From: Taudactylus pleione
Taxonomy: Eukaryota; Chordata; Amphibia; Anura; Myobatrachidae
Length of the DNA stretch: 64,000 nt
NCBI GenBank assembly: GCA_031769625.1
Contig: JAUIMM010000188.1
Location: 7,319,001-7,383,000 of the forward strand
Direction of reading: 5' to 3'
Part shown: positions 53,712-64,000 of the stretch, in pieces
How the letters are laid out: each line of letters starts with the position of its first letter
Position numbering within the stretch: the first letter of the stretch is position 1
The notes under the pieces: generated by a model
What the model saw: only the letters and a program-made list of their open reading frames with translations
What the model was told of the DNA's origin: nothing
The model's database searches: none
Translations under genes and position numbers: made by a program

Positions 53712-54100
53712 CACTAGTGGTAATATTGTTTGTCAAAGGAATTAAATCAGATGCAGAATGGCAGCATTAGCTGAAGCAGAAAGATGGCCTTCAGGAAATA
53801 TAAGCAGACTCTGAATAATGAAGACAAATGTGTATCCGGTCAGACGGAAGGAGGCCAAGAAGGTGATCAGATGTGCAACGGCACAGGCTGGAGAGAAAAT
53901 AGTCCAGTCTGTAGGTAAAGGGGGCAGAACTTTGTTTTTCTCCGTTCTTTAAAAAAAAACATACAGGTGCTGGTTACACCATTAACCAAATTATTCAACC
54001 AGTCACCAGCTACAAGAATAACTCCAGGGGACTGGAAGAGATCTAATGTAGTCCCACTAGAAGTAAGGAAGAGGCAAGTAACTACCAACCAGTGAGCCTA

Positions 54101-54416
54101 ATGCTGGGTACAGACTAGGCGATGTGTGTTCCCGGACTATATTACGTCCATCAGGCTGACGTTTTGTATCCGTGGCACATATCAGAACGATGTAAAGAAG
54201 TACGGAACAATCCCTTGTTCCATCCTTCGTTACCTTGCATGGCGCCGCATGCGATATCGTCTGATTGGCCGTGCAGCATGGCTGACCAGAAGATATCACT
54301 AACGTACGCGGGTGCACGCAGATTGACTGTACACACTGAGATCCAGACGATGGGTCATTCCGATTAGGCCGGAAACAACATATCGGCCCAATATCGCTCC
54401 AGTGTGTACCCAGCAT
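54101..54416. mobile_element. MITE with ATGCTGGGTACA termini
   Basis: Ends ATGCTGGGTACAGACTAGGC and CCAGTGTGTACCCAGCAT are inverted copies, with subterminal GCGATRT / ATATCGC. The interior is CG-containing (CGTACGCGGG). It lies upstream of the left end of DIRS-3. Confidence 0.75.
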
Positions 54417-55416
54417 CACATCAGTAGTAGTGAGATTGATGGAAGCACTGACATTAACGCGCTCTGGTTGTGCCTGCCAATGTGAACATTTATTGTGGCT
54501 TCTGGTGCTCTCCTGAGCTGATGGGATCATCCTGTTTCTTCTTCGGGTTTCGCAGGATCCACAGGGATACCATGGGGTATGTAGTTGGAGTAATCCATTG
54601 CACCAAATGGCTACAGCTTGTCAAGCTCCCAGCATGCACAGGACCTCCTCCCTATATACCCCGCCCCCAGCCACAGGCATTCATTTTTTTTTTGTTTGGA
54701 GCTGCAAGTATCCAGACGCACCTGTTATACAGCGGGACTGCTTTTATTTTATTTTCTTTTTTTCATTTTTCTTAGGTTTTTATATACTACTGGGTTAAGT
54801 TAGTACTAAGCGTTCAAAGCGACGCATGTACTACGACTCCTACTACCTCCACTGATGCCGAAACACCAGCTCCTGAAACGGGCCTTGGGGAATTTCGACG
54901 GATCTCAGCGAAGCTTAGCTAGCAGCGACGCTGGGGCCCGGACTGCAATCGGATCCAAGGAGATGGCAAAGTAAGTGCGCTGCAGTCCTGGTTTCCGGTG
55001 TAGGAAACGCCACGGAGGCTGCTGCTAGTGAGGGCCCGTGAGCTGCGTCCTCACTTAGACCGCTGGGGCCGTATAATCTAATGCCGGGGATGGGTAGTAG
55101 ATGCACTAGCAGCGCACTAGTAAGCGTCTACTACTGTGAGGCCAGTGTACCCGTGCCGATAAGCAGTTTAGACCGCTCCTCCCCCAACCCAGACGCAACT
55201 TCCTGTGTGGGTCCTTCATCTGGTTTGTTATTTATGAACACCTCATGTATTGAGACGTTGGCAGTTCTCCTATGGTGCGCTGCTGTAAGATGGTGATTCT
55301 CAGAGGTGTGGGTCAGTCTCCCTGTATGCCTCTCCCTTGGGTCAGGTATATAGTGCTCTATATCCTACCAAGCCCTCGGGGGTTTGGTCAGTTGATTCAG
55401 AGCCCCTGTGCATTTA

Positions 55417-57055
55417 CAGTCAGGTGCATAAATATTGGGACATTGACAGAATTTTCATATTTTGGCCTCTATTTACCACCACAATGGCTTTGAAATGAAA
55501 CAAACAAGATGTGCTTTAACTGCAGACTTTCAGATTTAATTTGAGGGTAATTACATCCAAATCAGGTGAACGGTGTAGGAATTACAACGGTTTCTATATG
55601 TGCCTCCCACTTTTTAAGGGGCCAAAAGTAATGGGACAAACTAAACAATCCTAAATCTAACTTTCACTTTTTAATACTTTGTTGCAAATCCTTTGCAGAC
55701 AATTACAGCCTGAAGTCTGGAACGCATAGACATCACCAGACGCTGGTTTCATCCCTGGTGATGCTCTGCCAGGCCTCTACTGCAAATGTCTTCAGTTCCT
55801 GCTTGTTCTTGGGGCATTTTCCCTTCAGTTTTGTCTTCATCAAGTGAAATGCATGCTCAATCGGATTCAGATCAGGGGATTGACTTGGCCATTGTATAAC
55901 ATTCCACTTTTTAGCCTTAAAAAAACTCTTTGGTTGCTTTTGCAGTATGCTTCGGGTCATTGTCCATCTGCACTGTGAAGCGCCGTCCAATGAGTTCTGA
56001 AGCATTTGACTGAATATGAGCATATAATATTGCCCGAAACACTTCAGAATTCATTATGCTGCTTTTGTCAGCAGTCACATCATCAATAAATACAAGGGAA
56101 CCAGTTCCATTGGCAGCCATACATGCCCACGCCATGACACTACCACCACAATGCTTCACAGATGAGGTGGTATGTTTTGGATCATGAGCAGTTCCTTTCC
56201 TTCTCTTCCCATCACTCTGGTACAAGTTGATCTTAGTCTCATCTGTCCATAGGATGTTGTTCCAGAACTGTAATGGCTTTTTTAGATGTTGTTTGGCAAA
56301 CTCTAATCTGGTCTTCCTGTTTTTGAGGCTCACCAATGATTTACATTTTGTGGTGAACCCTCTATATTCACTCTTGTGAAGTCTTCTCTTGATTGTTGAC
56401 TTTGACACATATACACCTACCTCCTGGAGTGTGTTCTTGATTTGGCCAACTGTTGTGAAGGGGTTTTTCTTCACCAGGGAAATAATTCTTCTGTCATCCA
56501 CCACAGTTGTTTTCCGTGGTCTTCCGGGTCTTTTGGTGTTGCTGAGCTCTCCGGTGCGTTCTTTCTTTTTAAGAATGTTCCAAACAGTTGATTTGGCCAC
56601 TCCTAATGTTTTTGCTATCTCTCTGATGGGTTTGTTTTGATTTTTCAGCCTAATGATGGCTTGCTTCACTGATAGTGACAGCTCTTTGGATCTCATATTG
56701 AGAGTCGACAGCAACTGATTCCAAATGCAAATGTCACACCTAGAATCAACTCCAGACCTTTTACCTGCTTAATTGATAATGAAATAACGAGGGAATAGCC
56801 CACACTTGTCCATGAAATAGCTTTTGAGTTGATAGTCCCATTACTTTTGGCCCCTTAAAAAGTGGGAGGCACATATAGAAACCGTTGTATTTCCTACACC
56901 GTTCACCTGATTTGGATGTAATTGCCCTCAAATTAAATCTGAAAGTCGGCAGTTAAAGCACATCTTGTTTGTTTCATTTCAAAGCCATTGTGGTGGTGAA
57001 TAGAGGCCAAAATATGAAAATTCTGTCAATGGCCCAATATTTATGCACCTGACTG
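55417..57055 (-). mobile_element. Tc1/mariner transposon, near-complete, inserted in DIRS-3
   Basis: Terminal inverted repeats of about 220 bp begin CAGTCAGGTGCATAAATATT at 55417 and end with the complement at 57055, flanked by the TA target duplication (55415-55416, 57056-57057). 1,639 bp, the usual size for Tc1-like elements. The transposase is on the minus strand and has one frame break. Arms differ at only a few positions, implying fairly recent insertion. Confidence 0.93.
55733..56696 (-). pseudogene. Tc1-like transposase, one frameshift
   Basis: DDE-family cut-and-paste transposase acting on the 220-bp inverted repeats. Canonical start MRSKELSLSVKQAII at 56696. An N-terminal paired-type helix-turn-helix (IREIAKTLGVAKSTVWNILK), a GRPRK linker motif, a second HTH, then catalytic Asp in WTDETKINLY, Asp in QMDNDPKHTA, and Glu in SPDLNPIEHAFHLMK. 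The frame breaks near 55920 in an A-rich homopolymer (KATKEFF then stop; the C-terminal part resumes in another frame with KKWNVIQWPSQSPDLNP). Length is otherwise that of the family, about 340 residues. Catalytic residues are present but split across frames. Confidence 0.9.
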
Positions 57056-57339
57056 TACATTTGCATATGAAGTTATATTTGCATTGTATGTGACTGTAAT
57101 GCTAGCTGCTGTATTGACACTGCCTTTTATTTTCTAAACTGTCAGATATATCTATCACTGTGTTTCTCCTCATCCCTCTGTGCAGGTGTGTGGGCTTTTT
57201 CATTTGTCTTTTCAAACATTACTTGAGAAGACAGTCACATTGATTTTTATACCATATACCTGTAATACATTGTCGCACGTTTCCATGCGACAAAGATTTT
57301 ATCTTCTCTGTACCCATTTTTACTTGGTGAGGTTAACAA

Positions 57340-57914
57340 ATGGGTAGATGGTCATGTGACAAGATTGATCTGGAGCTTACCTATTATCTGGAGCTTTTAC
57401 CAGGCCGGCTATTGCTGTAGCCTGGGTGCTATGGAAGAGTGGACGATGTCTCTGGAAGATAGTATACCAGATGCTACCAGAGAACAGCTGTCTTATCTCT
57501 TCCAATTGCGAGAAGCAGCTGTGTATGTTGGAGAAGCAGTTATTGATGCAGATATTTTGGCTTCTAAAGTATCGGCAACCTCGGTGGCTGCTCGAAGGAC
57601 TCTGTGGCTAAGAACCTGGAAGACAGATAGAGGATCCAAGAGTCCTTGGAGCCCTTAAGTCTTTGCCTTTTGTTGGGAAAGTACTGTTTGGGCCGGAATT
57701 GGATAACATAGTGACTGCTCTGGCAGCATCTAAATCTGCTGGGTTACCCTCTACATCTACCCCTAAGTATAGGCAGTTGTCCTTTCACCCACAGGGGAGG
57801 GCGAAGGGACAATCTTTCTTCAGACACTATATTTCCCGCAAGAAAATGCAGACCAAGAAATCCTGGTCAGTCAAACATTCAGCCTCCAAGCCGGACGGTA
57901 AGCCTGCTGCCTGA
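57340..57914 (+). pseudogene. DIRS-3 gag-like remnant (5' truncated)
   Basis: The sequence jumps from 5' leader-like DNA straight into mid-gag near 57340, so roughly the first 270 codons are gone. Recognisable are DATREQLSYLFQLREAAVYV, ARRTLWLRTWKTD, and after a frame change LPFVGKVLFGPELDNIVTAL and a basic end SASKPDGKPAA matching DIRS-1 RPAPKPDDKPAA. Confidence 0.75.
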
Positions 57915-58655
57915 TAGAGTGGACCTCCCCCTGGGGGAACTCAGGGTAGGAGGCCGACTTCTCCAGTTTTCTTACCCCTGGCATCAGACAACTACGGATG
58001 CTTGGGTTCGAGAAAAGGTCTCTCATGGATACGCCCTGACGTTCCTGAGGCATCCCCCTCAGAAGGTTTTTGGTATAACTCTTCCTTTAGACCCAGTCAA
58101 GGCCTTGGCACTCCTGAGGTCAGGGGTTATAATCCCCATTCCTGTGACTCAACCGGAAAGGGGTTATTATTCTAATTTGCTTCTGATTCTGAAACCAAAT
58201 GGGTCTCATCGCCCTATTCTGATCTAAAGTCTATCAACAAATTCATCCATGTACCCAAATTCCATATGGTTAGTTATACTGGCAATGGAGCCTGGAGATT
58301 TCATGGTTTCTCTAGACATACAGGATGCGTATCTGCATGAACCTATTGCATGATCTCCCCAAAAGTTTCTGAGGTTTGCGGTGGATCATCAACATTACCA
58401 ATTTCAGGCTCTGCCCTTCAGTCTGTCCACAGCCCCTCGAGTATTCACCAAGATAATGGCAGTCATGGCGGCTCATCTTGGATGACAAAGGAGTCAGGAT
58501 ACTACAATACTTGCACAACCTCCTGATATCTGCATAATATCCGGAGGTTTTACAACACCATCTCCAAATGACCATTGCCCATTTCCATTCTAGGACCCTG
58601 CAACGATGTTCTCCTATTTAACTATCTCTTTTATTTTATCTTTTCTTTCCTTTCC

Positions 58656-58659
<4 letters not shown>

Positions 58660-58733
<74 letters not shown>
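58660..58733. repeat. TA dinucleotide microsatellite
   Basis: About 35 TA repeats followed by ATCT repeats. Likely polymorphic and prone to cruciform extrusion. Confidence 0.95.
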
Positions 58734-58734
<1 letters not shown>

Positions 58735-59081
58735 CTATCTATCTAATCTCCCTCCTTTTGATATACAACATATGAGTTATTGACATTTAGCGTTCCATGA
58801 TCCTTTCCATTTTTTAACTCTACAAAAATATATATATATTTTTTTTTATACTATACTAATTTCCACCTCTCTACAACTATCCATTGTATAGATCAATTTA
58901 CAGATGAACATGTATGTTTTTGCATGCAAGAAGTGTCTAATACTCGCATTAAATAAACAGTTAAATAAACTGCCATGAATAGAGTATATTTATGCATATA
59001 TATTCTATGTAAACAATAATAATTACATCAGTTTGTATATATGTAAAAAAGAGCAAAACTCCATCCAATTTTATTGTTCAC

Positions 59082-59329
59082 TAATGGTGCATAGACACGG
59101 TCAGATTTGTCAGATGTACAATTGAAAGATTTTTGACTGCATTAAAATGAATGGAATCGTCCAAGTCTGACTGCAAACACATCGGATGTCCTATATCTTT
59201 AGCTGACCATCGGGAACGTGCATCGTTCAGGCATGTCAGATTTTCCTTCAGATATGAACGATTGAATGATTTTTTAAATCGTTATCGTTCAGATCTGAAA
59301 AAAAATCTGACCGTGTGTATGCACCATTA
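59082..59329. mobile_element. MITE with TAATGGTGCATAGACACGGT termini
   Basis: Ends TAATGGTGCATAGACACGG / CCGTGTGTATGCACCATTA; subterminal GTCAGATTT / AAATCTGAC. 248 bp, non-coding. Confidence 0.8.
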
Positions 59330-59488
59330 GAAATAAGCTCTCTATCTATTTTCTTCTAAATAGTATATCAATATAATTAGTATTCTGTTTAGTACATTGG
59401 TGTGAAAAAATGTTTGTGTATAGATTATTAAATGTTTCTGTTTAAAATATATACATGGATAGCCTAGATATTGTGTTATCTTTAATCT

Positions 59489-59800
59489 AAAGCTGGATAC
59501 ACACACAATGATTTTGTAAATGAACAATTTTAGTAAACTATTTTCGTTAATTTTTTAAAGGGAAAAATGAACGAAAATAGTTTACTAAATGTAATGAACG
59601 ATTTTTTTGAACTACAAACGATTTTTGCATATTCTATTAATGAAAATCGTTCAGTTGGTCAGTCTGAACTACAAACGTGAATGAACGATAATCGTTCATC
59701 GTTTTAACTTAGAAAGTGAACGATTTTTTCAACGATTGAACGATAAACGATATCGTTAACTATAATCATTAAAAAAATCGTTGTGTGTGTATGCACCTTA
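59489..59800. mobile_element. MITE with ACACACAATGATTTT-like termini
   Basis: Ends AAAGCTGGATACACACACAA / TTGTGTGTGTATGCACCTTA. The interior is full of ACGATTTT / AAAATCGT words forming hairpins. Its right end resembles that of 59082-59329 (TGTGTATGCACC), so they may be related. Confidence 0.75.
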
Positions 59801-59901
59801 TATATTCAATTGACAAGGTTTGTTTTAAACAAGTGTTTAAGATTAATTATGCTGATAAAACCTGCACAGCTACACATACAGAGACTGTGGCAGTTAGAAC
59901 T

Positions 59902-60029
59902 TAAGGCCCCTATACATCAGCAATTGATTGCAGCAATTTGCAATCGATTAAAAAAGGGAAAGCTTTTTATACACAATCGATTGCAAATTGCAGAATTGCT
60001 GCAATCAATTGCTGATGTATGGGGGCCTT
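59902..60029. mobile_element. 128-bp palindromic MITE
   Basis: Ends TAAGGCCCCTATACATCAGC / GCTGATGTATGGGGGCCTT. Inner arms GCAATTGATTGCAGCAATT / AATTGCTGCAATCAATTGC and GCAATCGATT / AATCGATTGC leave almost no loop. Same family as 15675-15950. Confidence 0.82.
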
Positions 60030-61739
60030 TACACCTTGACAAAGACGCTGGAGAAATGTTGAAACGCATAGATGATCTTTCTGTAATACTCCTCATTGAC
60101 CAGACACCTGCTGCACCATCCGGATACCAACTGCCGCAACGCTTACCACCCAAGTAACCTTTTCTGTCTGGCACAAAGCCCTTAATAGAACGGATACCAA
60201 CTGCCGGGAAGCCGTCTAGGAGAAAATCGGGCTCCCCTCCTCACGGGTAGAGCCGCTCCATTTGCAGCTCCTAGACACTCACCTCTATTGCCCGCTGATC
60301 AAGCGCAACCACTGCGGCGTTGTTAAAGCCACTTATTAAAGGGAGAACTTTGTCTGGAGCCGTGAGCTATTTGTTGCTGACAGAAAGAGCCACTACATGG
60401 AGTTCCAAGCTCCCCACGAGTGGGTTGAGCTATTACGTTGCGACCACAGTGTACCTGGCCGTTCACCCTCAATGCCGGCTACCTGGGCTCATCACTAACA
60501 CTCCAAAATCCGCTATCACGAGGAGGACTATCCACCTAAAAACTCCTCACTTTGGTGGCAAATATAAATTGAACTTTCAAAGCATTAATACCGGACTTAT
60601 TAAATCATTCAGACTGTAGTCTATTAGAAATCATGTGTGCAGGTCATTACGCTGCAGTTAGAGGAGCACTATTTAAATGTGTTACATTGTATACTTTTTA
60701 TGACATATGTGTCTTTTAATGAGATTGAAATTTTATTTTGCCTGTTAGTAAATAAATAACCCTTCTTTGGATACGAACCAAGTATAAATTGAATTGTCAA
60801 TTGTATTCACCCCTTGATTCACTAGCTGCTTTTTTTTAATTCCCTGCAACGATGGCTTCTATCTCATTGGGATGGCCTGTATCATCTGATAGTCTCAAAT
60901 GATCCGCATCTCACCAGAGGTTCGCCTCTCCCTCGTGTGGTGGCTGCATAAGACTCATTTAGACAAGGGTCGCCCATTATGGATCCCAGATTGGGTACTC
61001 CTCACCACGGTTGCAAGTCTGCGAGGATGGGGCACGGTGACAAGTCATCACACCTTTCAGGGAAGATGGACAGCTCAGGAAAGTCGCCTGCCCATAAATA
61101 TTTTGGAGCTTCGTGCTGTGCACAGGGCACTCCTTCAGGGAAGGCCTGTCCAGAGTCAGTCTGACAACGCAACCACAGTGGCCTACATCAACCATCAGGG
61201 AGGCACTCAAAGTCTGTCCGCCATGAGGGAAAGCGGCAAACATTCTGGTTTGGGTAGAATGCCATCTTCCAGCAATCTCTGCAATATTCATCATTGGAAT
61301 CCTCAACTGGGAAGCGGACTTCCTAAGTCGTCAGGACATACATGCCAAAGAATGGGCTTTTCATACGGACGTCTTTCAGCTCCCGGTGGACAAGTGGGGA
61401 CTTCCGGATGTAGACTTGATGGCATCACGTCCCAACCACAAGGTGCCCAGGTACAGGTTGAGAACAAGGGACCCCTCAGCCGCTTTTGTGGACGCTATTG
61501 GGTGAGACTTCAGGTTGGCATACCTGTTTCCTAAAATCTCCCTCCCTCCCAAGGGTCGTCAGAAAGTTCAAGCAAGAAAGCGGCAGGATAAACCTAATAG
61601 CTCCTGCCTGGCCCAGGAGACATTGGTTCACCGATCTGACAGATCTCTCCATAGACAGTCCGCTTCCACTTCCTCTACGGATGGATTTGCTAGTGCAGGG
61701 TCTGTGCCTGTATCCGGATTTACCTCGGCTAGCTTTGAC

Positions 61740-62763
61740 GGCATGGCTCTTGAGTCTTCCGTCTTAAAGGCCAAAGGTTTTTCTACTTCTGTAATCCAGA
61801 CGATGCTTAGTGCAAGGAAGCCTGATTCGGTCCACATTTATAATAGAATTTGTCTTTAATTTTTTCTTTGGTATTCCCACAGAAAATATGACCCTAAGGT
61901 TTTCAGGGTCTCCCGAGTTCTTGCTTTTCTTCAGGCCGGACTAGACTTGGGTCTTCGTCTGGCTATCTCGAGAGTTCAGGTTACTGCATTGTCAGTTTGG
62001 TTCCAGCACAAAATTGCTACTCTGCCAGATGTTAGAACGTTTTTTCAGGGTGTTCTCCGTCTGCAACCTCAGTTTGTCCCTCCGGTGGCACCTTGGGATT
62101 TATCCATGGCTCTCAGGGCGCTGCAGGCTCCCCCCTTTGAACCCTTGGACACAGTGGACCTTAAATGGTTGATAGCGAAGATGCTTTGTCTCCTTTCTAT
62201 CTCAGCTCGCAGAGTTTCTGATTTGGCAGCACTTTCACATCTCTCTCCATATTTGATCTTTCATCAGAATAGAGCTGTTCTCTGTACAAGGGGGGTAACT
62301 TCAAAAGTGGTATCCCGTTTTCATATTAATGAAGAAATGGTAGTCCCAGCCTTTCAGTCTTCTGGCCTTTCTGTAGGTGAAGCTTCTCTGGATGTAGTTT
62401 GAGCTCTTCGTGTCTACGTGGGTCATAAAAGCTCCATCAGAAAATTAGATGCATTTTTGTGTTAGCTGGCCAGCCTCGCTTATGAAAGCCATATAACAAG
62501 TAGACTCTGGCTCGGTGGCTGCGTATGACTATTTCTCATGGCTGATCTCACTGTTCCGAACACGGTGACAGCACATTCTACTCTCTGTGGTAACCATAGT
62601 GGTGTTTAGAAATGGCCCCTATGCAGAACAGTTGTGCAAGGCAGCGACTTGGTCTTCGGTCCACACTTTCATCATATTCTATGCATTTGATACTTTTGCC
62701 TCCTAGGATTCTTCCTTTGGGCGGCGGATTCTCTTCTCTGCTCAGGAGCGTCCCCACCCTTAA
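61740..62763 (+). pseudogene. DIRS-3 tyrosine recombinase remnant
   Basis: The N-terminal piece ESSVLKAKGFSTSVIQTMLS ends at a stop near 61859. 61920-62402 encodes LRLAISRVQVTALSVWFQHK and ISARRVSDLAALS (catalytic Arg kept). The HxxR region near 62570 reads AHSTLCG, losing the Arg. The C-terminus keeps SSVHTFIIFYAFDTF (Tyr) and ends FSAQERPHP with TAA at 62761-62763. Confidence 0.78.
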
Positions 62764-62929
62764 GGGAACTGCTTTAGGACATCCCCTGACCCTATGAAAC
62801 CCAAAGAAGAACAAAATAAGAGTTATGGAATAACATTCCTTTTAACTTTTTCTTCGAGGTTCATAGGGTCCACAGGTCACAGACCCTGGCCTCCATTGGG
62901 ATCTGTTCTTTCCTTGTTTGTATCACAGA

Positions 62930-63641
62930 TACCCCTTTCAGACATACCAAGAATTCCGGGAATTTGGCCTGCCTCAGCCAAATTACCGGGTAGCCGCGTA
63001 TGTCTGAAAGGTACCTATCCGAGAACACGTTCCCGGGTAGTCGACTCTTCAATGGACCAGGGAATTTCCCGGGACTTAAGTCCCGGGAAATTACCCTGCC
63101 TATGTCTTAATGGTGCTACCCGGGAATTTACTACTCCCGGGCTGCACCAAGCAGCTTTTACATTGGCAGCGCAAAGCGTCCTATAGTACGCTCAGTGCTG
63201 TCACTCACTCCCCCCCCCCCCCCCCCCGCGCCGCTGGCTGTGTTGCTGTAGATTGAGTCAGCGACACAGGACCCCAGCCAGATGCCGGGGGCACCCGCCT
63301 GTGCTGGAGACCGCCGACTGGTCTCAGCCATAGCGGGCCACCCGCACTCCCGCTGGACCACCAGGGCAATAAAACAAATTGAAAAAAATGAAAAAAAATG
63401 CTGCATTTTGATTGGTCGGCTGCCTGCTGCACTTTGATGACATCAGTGGCAGCTGGAGAGGGGATAGGCTAGGAGGGTCAGACAGCAGCAGCAGGGGAGA
63501 TATGAAAAACCTGGCTTATGTCTAAAATGAGTCTACCAGGGAATTTTCCGGGTAAACACTGCAGTGTGAAAGGGGGGTCTCGAGCAAATACCCGGGATTT
63601 TGCACAGGAGAAATTCCCGGGTCGTATGTCTGAAAGGGGTA
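62930..63641. mobile_element. CCCCTTTCAGACAT-type inverted-repeat element, copy 2, inside DIRS-3
   Basis: Ends TACCCCTTTCAGACATA / TATGTCTGAAAGGGGTA; subterminal GGGAATT and CCCGGG motifs repeat on both arms (AATTCCCGGGT). The interior holds a C run at 63211-63227. It inserted between the internal complementary region and the right terminal repeat of DIRS-3. No transposase. Confidence 0.78.
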
Positions 63642-64000
63642 TGATTCCCTCTTCGTTTTTCTTGTGTACATTGTACTTCCTTCTCCACTTTCCGTTGCCG
63701 TTAGGCTTGTTTACAAACTGAATGGCTGGGGGCGGGGTATGTAGGGAGGAGGCCCTATGCATGCTGGGAGCTTGACAAGCTGTAGCTGTTTGGTGCAATG
63801 GATCACTCCAACTAAATACCCTATGGTGTCCCTGTGGACCCTATGGACCTCGCAGAAAAAGAGTTAACAAAGGTATATTCTACCAGAACTCTTATTGTCT
63901 GGTTGTTTTTGTAAAAAGATAAAATTGTGCCACCGTCGCTTTCAGCAGATTATACATCTAATGAGTGTTGCAGAAGGTAATTACTGCACACTAGCAGCTG

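Larger units (their letters stand above)
58609..60842. mobile_element. 2.2-kb insertion with 13-bp target duplication, family unclear
   Basis: Flanked by exact CCCTGCAACGATG copies (58596-58608 and 60843-60855), and removal restores the DIRS RT sequence. It starts with a T/C-rich stretch and a TA microsatellite, carries three MITEs, and then 60040-60800 of unique sequence including GGAGAAATGTTGAAACGC, reminiscent of Penelope-like or LINE-associated ends. No long coding frame. The long duplication fits target-primed reverse transcription. Confidence 0.65.
57919..61770 (+). pseudogene. DIRS-3 RT / RNase H remnant, interrupted
   Basis: 57919-58227 encodes LPLGELRVGGRLLQFS and LLLILKPNGSHRPIL. 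58290-58480 keeps FMVSLDIQDAYLHEPI and the YQFQALPFSLSTAPRVFTK block. The catalytic YLDD has become YLHN near 58510. About 75 codons of RT thumb are deleted just before FHSRTLQRW, where the 2.2-kb element inserted. RNase H and downstream parts resume at 60856 (LLTTVASLRGWGTV, where the first catalytic Asp is now Val; QSDNATTVAYINHQGG). Confidence 0.8.
54535..63896 (+). mobile_element. DIRS-3: decayed DIRS1-type retrotransposon with three nested insertions
   Basis: Left terminal repeat from about 54535 (GTTTCGCAGGATCCACAGGG, CAAATGGCTACAGCTTG). The right terminal repeat at about 63724-63896 is its inverted copy (CAAGCTGTAGCTGTTTG). An internal complementary region lies at about 62765-62885 (ATGAAACCCAAAGAAGAAC, then CTTCGAGGTTCATAGGGTCC). 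gag, RT/RNase H and recombinase remnants follow the DIRS-1 order. Nested insertions: Tc1/mariner 55417-57055, a 2.2-kb element 58609-60842, and an inverted-repeat element 62930-63641. It would lie in DYM intron 1. Confidence 0.88.

Overview
This window is vertebrate nuclear DNA, most likely from a frog or another amphibian with a repeat-rich genome. The basis is spliced vertebrate genes (RPL17, C18orf32), C/D-box snoRNAs in introns, and three DIRS1-type tyrosine-recombinase retrotransposons, a class plentiful in amphibians. The exact species cannot be told. Real protein-coding sequence is well under 2% of the window; nearly everything else is transposable elements and tandem repeats.

Genes, all on the + strand. 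(1) RPL17 (ribosomal protein uL22) occupies 1-15,245. The window opens just upstream of an internal coding exon; five coding exons give residues 15-184 of what should be a full 184-residue protein. Each of the four introns present holds one SNORD58-type C/D snoRNA. (2) C18orf32 (UPF0729) has a probable TATA-less, ETS-type promoter and noncoding first exon at about 31.93-32.01 kb and two coding exons at 37.4 and 39.3 kb (84 codons). (3) A CpG- and GC-box-rich promoter with E-box, CRE and YY1-like motifs and a probable noncoding first exon ends at 44,691. From the human order RPL17 - C18orf32 - DYM, all in one orientation, this is probably DYM exon 1, so the rest of the window would be DYM intron 1.

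Repeats. Three DIRS elements lie on the + strand. DIRS-1 (about 1,173-6,978, in an RPL17 intron) keeps its inverted termini and internal complementary region but has frameshifts and a deletion in the reverse transcriptase. DIRS-2 (about 16,984-24,560) is decayed and split by a foldback element and a 980-bp insertion. DIRS-3 (about 54,535-63,896) is decayed and carries a nearly intact Tc1/mariner (55,417-57,055), a 2.2-kb insertion with a 13-bp target duplication (58,609-60,842, itself holding three MITEs), and a CCCCTTTCAGACAT-type inverted-repeat element. Between the DIRS copies are at least three hAT-type non-autonomous elements with 8-bp target duplications of the expected length, a 248-bp near-perfect palindrome with an 11-bp duplication, and many short MITEs.

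Tandem arrays: a 5-kb array of a unit near 59 bp (26.85-31.91 kb) ending against the C18orf32 promoter; a 30-bp array split by a hAT element (32.18-34.28 kb); a 66-bp array inside a transposon that also occurs without expansion at 12.9 kb; a 76-bp array (40.96-42.0 kb); a 57-60-bp array just downstream of the putative DYM exon 1 (44.74-46.25 kb); and a 51-54-bp array inside a hAT element (53.02-53.51 kb). Long open frames over these arrays are artefacts. I see no undescribed coding system. The most noteworthy items are the four SNORD58 copies, the structural state of the DIRS elements, and the recurring pattern of minisatellites growing inside non-autonomous DNA transposons.
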